From NCBI RefSeq assembly GCF_025403375.1, contig NZ_JAMPTM010000003.1:1-64000 (forward strand): a stretch of 64,000 bases of DNA, in the 5' to 3' direction. This document shows, piece by piece, positions 58,443 through 64,000 of this stretch. A model generated the notes under the pieces. The model made no database searches and was not told the origin of the DNA. It was given only the letters and a program-made list of their open reading frames with translations. This DNA comes from Frankia gtarii. Its GTDB lineage: Bacteria; Actinomycetota; Actinomycetes; Frankiales; Frankiaceae. The translations under genes were made by a program, and so were the position numbers. How positions within the stretch are numbered: position 1 is the stretch's first letter; each line of letters begins with the position of its first letter.

Positions 58443-58795
58443 GGATCCCGCGGCTGTCGACCCCACCACGACGATGCTTCCCATCCGGGATGCCCCGCTT
58501 TCTCCGGACACACGGCGCGAAGCCGTCCTACCTGTCATACCCGCACCTGTCATACCCGAAGCGTCCCGATCATGGATGGGAGCCCGCGAGCGGATCTGCA
58601 GTCGGGTGCGTAGCAACGCGGCGGTGCTGGTCGCAACCTCCCGCAGAGCGCTGCCACGGGGTGCATGTCGCGGACCAGGGTGAGACGCACGGCGGCGAGG
58701 CAGACCAGCAGCATCGAGCGGTACAGGACCGCGTGGTGGAGGGCCGAGCGGCGAGGCCTGGGCGCTGCCCCCGGTCGGGTATCGTGAGATCGTCG
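58443..58795. other. Noncoding gap between the lipoprotein gene and tRNA-Thr
   Basis: About 350 bp. No gene is supported. A short tandem pair, ACCTGTCATACCCG, occurs around 58530-58560. The tRNA promoter should be within the last 60 bp. Confidence 0.4.
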
Positions 58796-58871
58796 GCCGA
58801 CGTGGCGCAACTGGTAGCGCACCCGACTTGTAATCGGGCGGTTAGGGGTTCAAGTCCCCTCGTCGGCTCCA
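58796..58871 (+). tRNA. tRNA-Thr (anticodon TGT)
   Basis: A full cloverleaf: acceptor stem GCCGACG/CGTCGGC, D-arm GCGC with loop AACTGGTA, anticodon stem CCCGA/TCGGG with loop CTTGTAA (anticodon TGT, reading ACA-type Thr codons), and T-arm GGGG-TTCAAGT-CCCC. Discriminator base T; CCA is encoded (58869-58871). Confidence 0.97.
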
Positions 58872-59054
58872 AGAATATCCCATCTGACCTGCGGTTTTTT
58901 TGAAATAAAGATCGACTTTGCAGGTGCCGAGATTGTTTGTGGGCTCATTCCGCGGGACGGCACTGTCGCAGCGGCGAAGTCCGCCTTCGCGTAGCTGCCG
59001 ATCAATCATGATCGAGCGATGGGTTGAGGTGCGGTCTGTCCGCCGGTGCCGGTG

Positions 59055-59150
59055 CCGGAGTTCGCGGGGTTCCGGTTCCCGCCGAGGGTGATCGTGCTGG
59101 CGGTGTGGTGGTAGCTGCGGTACGCGTTGTCGTCAGAGCTGATCAGGCGG
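59055..59150 (+). pseudogene. IS6-type transposase N-terminal fragment
   Basis: The translation reads PEFAGFRFPPRVIVLAVWW, stop, LRYALSS, matching the start of IS6-family transposases (FAGFRFPPEVIVLAVRWYLRYGLS). The stop (TAG at 59111-59114 region) falls inside the motif and the frame decays soon after. Confidence 0.65.
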
Positions 59151-59154
59151 GGAC

Positions 59155-59280
59155 GGCCTCCCGCCCACCGGTGTCCCACTCGCCGACGCCATGACGATCA
59201 GCGTGCGACGGACCCGGATCGAGCCATGCTTCCCCCGCCGCACCAGGGCTTGGAGTCGCCGTCCCTCCTCGTCGGTCACC
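59155..59280 (-). pseudogene. IS630-type transposase N-terminal fragment (minus strand)
   Basis: The translation VTDEEGRRLQALVRRGKHG followed by SIRVRRTLIVMASASGTPV is the helix-turn-helix start of an IS630-like transposase. It runs into unrelated DNA on both sides; no catalytic DDE residues remain. Confidence 0.6.
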
Positions 59281-59579
59281 ACCGCGGTCCTGCCGCTCGG
59301 TTCTCCCGGCAGCCAGACGCGAAGGGGTGATCCCTCGGGTTCCGGAGCTTCGACGGAGTCATGCGCGGCATCGGAGCGTCAAAACCCATGGGGAGGGTGT
59401 GTTTGAGAGCAGCTGACCGGGTCCTGTAGATCAAAATCGATGACCTGCGCCAACCCCACCTTGATCGCAACTTGCCGTTTGAGTCGACGACGCCGGCCTG
59501 CGATGACAAGATCGAAACTCCCGACACCCAGCTAGCCCGGATCTTTCGTGCCTCGGCCGGGCGTGACTGACGGCTGTCC

Positions 59580-60070
59580 TTCCGCCTATCCGGGGGCAGG
59601 TAGGGCGCGCAGTGTAGTGATCGTCTGGCGGGCGAGTGGTGTCCAGGGGTGGTGGGCGGCGAGGTGGAACACGCTCTGGCGGGCATGGTGGGCGAGCCGG
59701 CCGGCGAGCTGCCCGCGGACGGTGTTCGTCGCGAACGCGATGATCCGGTTGCCGTCGGCGTCGTAGGCCGGTGTCCACGCCTTCTTCGGGAGGCGGGCGA
59801 TGAGCTGGGCGGCGGTGTTCGACCCGGCGTTACCCGGGCGCAGGAGCGCCGTCGCTGGTTCCCCGGTGCCGGCCGGGCGATGTCGGCCAGGCAGTCTCCG
59901 CCCAACGCCGGCGCCACGGCCAGATCCGTCAGGACCTTCGCCGGGTCATGCGTCGTCAGCGGCGACCGCCACGGCGCGAGCACGTCGGACAGCAACCGAC
60001 CCAGCTCGCCGACACGGACCGTCTGGACGGAGCGGTTTCACATCACCGGTCAGGGAAGTGCCCACCCAGG
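59580..60070 (-). pseudogene. IS1380-type transposase, deleted and frameshifted
   Basis: Reading the minus strand, one frame gives LLSDVLAPWRSPLTTHDPAKVLTDLAVAPALGGDCLADIA, the typical N-terminal part of IS1380-family transposases. A second frame gives GSNTAAQLIARLPKKAWTPAYDADGN and a third segment gives VRGQLAGRLAHHARQSVFHLAAHHPWTPLARQ ... LRALPAP, the C-terminal end. The catalytic middle is missing, so it cannot move itself. Its left end appears to have broken the lectin gene. Confidence 0.7.
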
Positions 60071-60080
60071 GGCAGAACCA

Positions 60081-60332
60081 GGACCATTTCTGGTAACTGC
60101 CATCATTACAGTCGAGTGTGTACACCTGCCGGGAAGCATCGGAATCGAGGCAGAAACCTGTCGCCAGATTGTGGAACGTACGGCCGGACGCTGCCTGCGC
60201 GGTTCCCGCCAGACCGACAGTCAGAAGCATCGCCGCCGCTATGAAGATCGCCATGACCGGCCGCGGGCCTTTCAGCCCTGCGAGCTCCCGCCGGCATCGA
60301 CGAAGATAGATAGATAGATAGATAGATAGCAT
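60081..60332 (-). pseudogene. Secreted ricin-type lectin gene, truncated by IS1380
   Basis: A signal peptide (MAIFIAAAMLLTVGLAGTAQA) is followed by a ricin-B-type start (TFHNLATGFCLDSDASRQVYTLDCNDGSYQKWSW, with the QxW motif), after which the sequence runs into the IS1380 remnant. Only the first carbohydrate-binding repeat is left. An in-frame ATG at 60332 lies directly before six CTAT repeats; the ATG at 60254 is the start of the signal peptide. Confidence 0.65.
60305..60328. repeat. Tetranucleotide microsatellite (GATA)x6
   Basis: Six perfect GATA units, read as CTAT on the minus strand, immediately after the upstream ATG of the lectin gene. Four-base repeats are rare in GC-rich genomes and change the frame when copy number changes. 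Confidence 0.95.
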
Positions 60333-60586
60333 AATTTTGATTTAACCGTATTACGCTAACGAGCTGAAAATTATGGTTGCAGGTTACAGGTCGGGCGTCA
60401 ACATTTTTGGCAGCTATATCCAGAACCATGACAACGAACGCGCGACGACTGGCTGGTCGACCAGGTCCAAGCCTCTACCAAATTCGATATTTCGCGTATG
60501 TTCGGCTGGTGCTGTAGTCATCATGGTTCGCCCTTTTGCGGACGGCGCGCCGGGTAGCCTCCCGTGTCTGCTGAGAGTGTCGTTCG

Positions 60587-60910
60587 ATGATCCGGGGTGT
60601 GGCGGAACGGGTGCGGGTCCGGGAGATCAGGCCGGACGAGGGGCAGCGGCTGTTACGGATCGTGCGACGGTCGTCGGGGTCGGTGGTGACGCGGCGGCGG
60701 GCGCAGATGATCTTGCTGTCCGTGCGGGCGGTGACCCAAGAAGATCGCCGAGATGACGTTCACGCCCAAGGACCGGGTCCGCGATGTGATCCACAACTTC
60801 AACGCCGACGGCTTCGACTCCCTCGGCCCGAAGTACTCCGGTGACCGTCCCCGGAAGTTCACCCTCCCCGAATGCTGGAAGATCAAGACGACTGTGATCA
60901 GTCGCCGTCG
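60587..60910 (+). pseudogene. IS630-type transposase fragment, frameshifted
   Basis: The first frame reads MIRGVAERVRVREI, EGQRLLRIVRRSSGSVVTRRRAQMILLSVRAV; after a shift near 60735 the next frame reads KIAEMTFTPKDRVRDVIHNFNADGFDSLGPKYSGDRPRKFTLPE. This is the helix-turn-helix half of an IS630-family transposase. The DDE catalytic half is gone. Confidence 0.75.
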
Positions 60911-60972
60911 CTCCCTGGAACGTCACCCCGTCGGGCAACTGACAGGAACCGTAATGGCCACCCTGGAGTCTG

Positions 60973-60996
60973 GATGATGGTGATGGTGATGGTGAG
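60973..60996. repeat. 6-bp tandem repeat (GATGGT)
   Basis: About four copies of GATGGT/GATGGTGAT-type repeats in noncoding DNA. Function unknown. Confidence 0.7.
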
Positions 60997-61260
60997 TGAC
61001 ACCATCGGCGCGGCGACGGAGCAGACCTGACACGACAAGGTCGGTCCGGTAGTACCACCGCGGCACTACGCGTCCTTTGGCCCGGGAGCGTTCCGGAGCC
61101 GGGGTGTACCGGTCCCAGCGGGACTGACCACAGGCGGACAGAGCGGGTCTTTTTCATCTTCAGCTTCAGGTCGGGCTTGCTTGACGACCGCGGGACAGAA
61201 AAGGTTCATGGAACTCGGCGGGGCTGTCCGGCCGACGTTTCGTCCTGAAGGGGGAGACAC

Positions 61261-63738
61261 GTGTCCACGGCGGTTCTGAAGGTGACGAGCGAGGCCGGTC
61301 AGGTGATCGTGTCCACGGGGCGACCGCGGTTCATCATCGGCCGAGCGCGCAACGCGGACCATGTGATCGCGGACAGTAGGGTCTCCCGGCAGCATCTGAT
61401 GATCGAGGAGACGGACCACGGTTGGGCCGTGCGGGACGTCAGCTCCAACGGCACCTGGCTCGACGGCAGCCGGATGCTGAAAACGGTCGAGGTCGGCGGC
61501 GAGACGCGGTTCCGGCTGGGCACACCGACAGGCCCCGAGGTCATCGTCCTCGCCGAGCTTCCCGCACAGCGGTCCTCATCCGGCGACCCCACCGGCGGGG
61601 GCGCGGACATGCAGACCATGCTGCCCAACCAGGCCGGCTACACCCCGCCGCGCACGTCGCACCAGGCCGAGAGCGGCGGCCACACCCGCCTGGACCGCGA
61701 GCACGAGCGCGGCACCACCTATCCGCTGCGCCCGGGGACGATGACGATCGGTCGCGCCCGCGACAACGACATCGTCATCGCCGACCTGCTTGCCTCGCGC
61801 CACCACGCCTCGCTGACCGTCCGCGGCCCGAACGTCGACCTCGTCGACCTGGACTCCGCCAACGGCACATTCCTCGACGGCCGCCGCATCCAGCAGGCGC
61901 CGGTCAATCAGGGCGACATCATCGCCATCGGCCATCACGTCTTCCAGCTCGAGGGCGACCTGCTCGTCGAGTACCTCGACTCCGGTGACGTCAGCTTCGA
62001 AGCCGAGCATCTCAACGTGTGGGCCGGTGGGAAGCAGCTCCTGCACGACCTGACCTTCCGCCTGCCCGGCCGCGCGCTGCTCGGCGTCGTCGGCCCGTCG
62101 GGCGCCGGAAAGTCGACGCTGCTCAACGCACTGACCGGCTTCCGGCCGGCTGACCAGGGCGCCGTCCGGTACGCGGGCCGGGACCTCTACACCGAGTACG
62201 ACGAGCTGCGCCGCCGGATCGGCTACGTGCCGCAGGACGACATCCTGCACACCTCGCTGACCGTGCGCAAGGCGCTGGAGTTCGGCGCCGAGCTGCGGTT
62301 CCCACCGGACGTGACGGAGTCGGAGCGCGCCAGGCGGGTCGACGAGGTCCTCGCCGAGCTGAACCTCACCCCGCATACGGGCACGGCCGTCGCCAAGCTG
62401 TCCGGCGGCCAGCGCAAGCGGGTCTCCGTGGCGCTGGAGCTGCTCACCCGGCCCACGCTGCTGTACCTGGACGAGCCGACCTCGGGCCTCGACCCCGGCA
62501 TGGACCTGCAGGTCATGCAGTCGCTGCGCAAGCTCGCCGACGACGGCCGCACGGTCGTCGTCGTCACGCACTCCGTGGCGCAGCTCGACCTGTGTGACTA
62601 CGTCCTGGTACTCGCGCCGGGCGGCTATGTCGCCTACTTCGGCCCGCCACAGGACGCACTGCCGTTCTTCGGCGAGCAGGGCTACCCATGGGTGTTCCTG
62701 CGCCTGCAGGAGAACCCGGGCGCCGACTCGGCGGCGCGTTTCCGCCAGTCCCGGCACTACGTGCCCGCGTCGGTGACGGCCCCGTCGGCCCGGCGCGCGC
62801 CGGAGGAGCTGCCGAGCATTCGGCAGCAGTCGGTGCTCTCCCAGCTGGTGACGCTGAGCAGACGAACACTGGCGGTCATTGCGTCCGACAAGGGCTACCT
62901 GCGCCTCGCGATCGCGTTCCCGTTCGTGCTGGGTGTGATCCCACGATTTATCAAAGGAAACTTCACCGACACCCATGACATGTTCACGCCGAACTCGGAC
63001 GCGCCCACCGTCTTCCTGATCATGGTATTGTGTGCCTGCTTCATGGGCATGTCGAACTCGGTGCGCGAGATCGTCAAGGAACGGGCGATCTACCAACGAG
63101 AACGCGCCATCGGTCTGTCGAGAGCCGCGTACGTCGGCTCCAAGGCCGGAGTGCTGCTCATCATCACCGTCCTGCAGGTGATTCCGTTCACGCTTATCAG
63201 CCTCATCGGCCGGCAGCCACCGAGCCACCTGGCACTCGGCAACACGCTGCTGGAATGCATGATCGCGGTGTTCGTGGTGGGTTTCGCCTCCGGCATGATC
63301 GGACTCGTGATCTCGGCGCTGGTGGACAACGCCGACAAGACGATGCCGTTGCTGGTCATCGTCACGATGGTCCAGCTCGTGTTCTCCGCCGGCATCGTGC
63401 CGATCGCGGGGAAGACGGGCCTGGAGCAGGTCGCCGTCGTCTCACCGGCCAGGTGGGGCTTCGCGGCGATGGCCGCGGACGCCGACTTCAACACGATCAC
63501 CCGGGCTGGCGTCCAGCGGCCGAAGACCGTGAACGGCAAACCCGTCGCCGGGCAGACCGTGCCCGTCAACCCGCGTGCGCCGAAGCCGGACAGGCTGTTC
63601 GACCACACGAACAAGCAGTACGCGATCGACATTGGCGCCGGGATCGCGGTCACCGCGGTCTACATCGGCATCACGTCGATGCTGCTACGCCGGCTGGACC
63701 CGAAGACGAACAAGAAACGAAGGCCGGTCACACAGTAG
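61261..63738 (+). CDS. FHA-regulated ABC transporter (Rv1747-like), 825 aa
   Basis: Domain order: FHA 1 (residues 20-85; FIIGRARNADHVI ... SRQHLMIEE ... SSNGTWLDG), FHA 2 (150-225; MTIGRARDNDIVIADLLASRHHASL ... SANGTFLDG), ABCG-type ATPase (245-480; Walker A GPSGAGKST, signature LSGGQRKR, Walker B LLYLDEPTSGLDPG, switch His VTHSV), and an ABC2 permease with six spans (about 545-815). M. tuberculosis Rv1747 has the same design: its FHA domains bind phosphothreonines placed by a Ser/Thr kinase and control export of cell-envelope lipids (established for Rv1747). AAGGGGGAG lies just before the GTG at 61261. No kinase is adjacent here. It borders the transposon graveyard. Confidence 0.94.
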   Translation: MSTAVLKVTSEAGQVIVSTGRPRFIIGRARNADHVIADSRVSRQHLMIEETDHGWAVRDVSSNGTWLDGSRMLKTVEVGGETRFRLGTPTGPEVIVLAELPAQRSSSGDPTGGGADMQTMLPNQAGYTPPRTSHQAESGGHTRLDREHERGTTYPLRPGTMTIGRARDNDIVIADLLASRHHASLTVRGPNVDLVDLDSANGTFLDGRRIQQAPVNQGDIIAIGHHVFQLEGDLLVEYLDSGDVSFEAEHLNVWAGGKQLLHDLTFRLPGRALLGVVGPSGAGKSTLLNALTGFRPADQGAVRYAGRDLYTEYDELRRRIGYVPQDDILHTSLTVRKALEFGAELRFPPDVTESERARRVDEVLAELNLTPHTGTAVAKLSGGQRKRVSVALELLTRPTLLYLDEPTSGLDPGMDLQVMQSLRKLADDGRTVVVVTHSVAQLDLCDYVLVLAPGGYVAYFGPPQDALPFFGEQGYPWVFLRLQENPGADSAARFRQSRHYVPASVTAPSARRAPEELPSIRQQSVLSQLVTLSRRTLAVIASDKGYLRLAIAFPFVLGVIPRFIKGNFTDTHDMFTPNSDAPTVFLIMVLCACFMGMSNSVREIVKERAIYQRERAIGLSRAAYVGSKAGVLLIITVLQVIPFTLISLIGRQPPSHLALGNTLLECMIAVFVVGFASGMIGLVISALVDNADKTMPLLVIVTMVQLVFSAGIVPIAGKTGLEQVAVVSPARWGFAAMAADADFNTITRAGVQRPKTVNGKPVAGQTVPVNPRAPKPDRLFDHTNKQYAIDIGAGIAVTAVYIGITSMLLRRLDPKTNKKRRPVTQ

Positions 63739-63808
63739 TCAGGTGCCAAACCGGAGTTCTGGAGTCACCCGGGGTCGTCGGCGAGCTGCCCGCGCCTGTG
63801 TCGGACAG

Positions 63809-63973
63809 TCAGACCTTCAAATTGTCCGCCACAGGAATCACGACGTGGACGATGTTGCCGTCCTCATCGAGCTGCCGCATCAGCCACTCATCGGTGTCCC
63901 CAACCAGTGCGCACTCGTCACCGACTCGCGGAACGCCCACAGCAGACGGGGTCTTCCAGGCGCTTCCAACCAT
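63809..63973 (-). CDS. Possible small protein, 54 aa (may extend beyond the window)
   Basis: Reads MVGSAWKTPSAVGVPRV, GDECALVGDTDEWLMRQLDE, DGNIVHVVIPVADNLKV, then stop. The composition is balanced and unlike the Arg-rich shadows, and the base pattern fits real coding. No ribosome site is seen before the ATG, and the frame stays open to the window edge, so the true start may lie outside. Function unknown. Confidence 0.45.
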   Translation of the reverse strand: MVGSAWKTPSAVGVPRVGDECALVGDTDEWLMRQLDEDGNIVHVVIPVADNLKV

Positions 63974-64000
63974 CGGTGCGAGCCGCCCGCATCGCGGCCG

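Larger units (their letters stand above)
58872..61260. other. Transposon graveyard downstream of tRNA-Thr
   Basis: About 2.4 kb with only broken genes: fragments of IS6-, IS630- (two) and IS1380-type transposases and a truncated lectin gene, listed separately. Base composition is lower in GC at 58880-58930 and 60330-60530. No integrase or complete insertion sequence is present. Confidence 0.75.

Noticed and set aside
58796-61260. Integrative element inserted at tRNA-Thr
   Set aside because: No integrase, no repeat of the tRNA 3' end found downstream, and only unrelated transposase scraps are present.

Overview
The window is high-GC actinobacterial chromosome. The best guess is Frankia or a close relative. 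This rests on content (CarD, SsgA-like protein, geosmin synthase, DisA, FHA/PP2C/kinase signalling, many GTG starts) and on the order mutY-disA-radA-LpqE-like-carD-ispD-ispF-cysS-rlmB, which matches the order I know from Mycobacterium tuberculosis. The genus call is inference; no database search was possible.

Layout. 49-3048: a minus-strand trio of an ACP-GNAT fusion, a fatty-acyl-AMP-ligase-like enzyme and an NTF2-fold protein. 3191-5066: proS and a small unknown gene. 5957-11116: pstSCAB behind a PHO-box-like repeat, followed by an atypical response regulator. 11135-21211: the conserved block mutY, disA, radA (minus), LpqE-like lipoprotein (minus), carD, ispD, ispF, PPOX protein, cysS (plus). 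21374-25314: an overlapping minus-strand operon of PP2C phosphatase, von Willebrand A protein and FHA protein. 25962-29268: rlmB and a large membrane protein with kinase-like remnants. 29452-30002: a secreted Rpf-like cell-wall hydrolase under a c-di-AMP (ydaO-type) riboswitch. 30458-39527: an HTH-peptide deformylase fusion, an unknown protein, a lipoprotein hydrolase lacking its serine nucleophile, an ABC exporter and a Ser/Thr kinase. 39846-43662: a geosmin synthase preceded by a family 2B (EshA-like, cyclic-nucleotide-domain) encapsulin shell protein; idi (IPP isomerase) lies about 1.8 kb upstream on the same strand. 46279-52865: hemerythrin-like protein, SodC-like protein, beta-lactamase-fold hydrolase, a methyltransferase/haem-oxygenase-like pair and a CYTH protein. 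53240-58442: SsgA-like protein, SpoIIE phosphatase, EAL-DICT protein and two exported or unknown proteins. 58796-58871: tRNA-Thr(TGT). 58872-61260: a graveyard of transposase fragments and a broken lectin gene. 61261-63738: an FHA-ABC transporter of Rv1747 type.

How the parts connect. DisA makes c-di-AMP, and the riboswitch about 17 kb away would read it to control a wall hydrolase. IspD, IspF and Idi supply isoprenoid precursors that the geosmin synthase could use. The encapsulin next to that synthase is the most unusual system here: known family 2B shells are linked to a different terpene cyclase (2-methylisoborneol synthase), so a geosmin synthase partner deserves testing.
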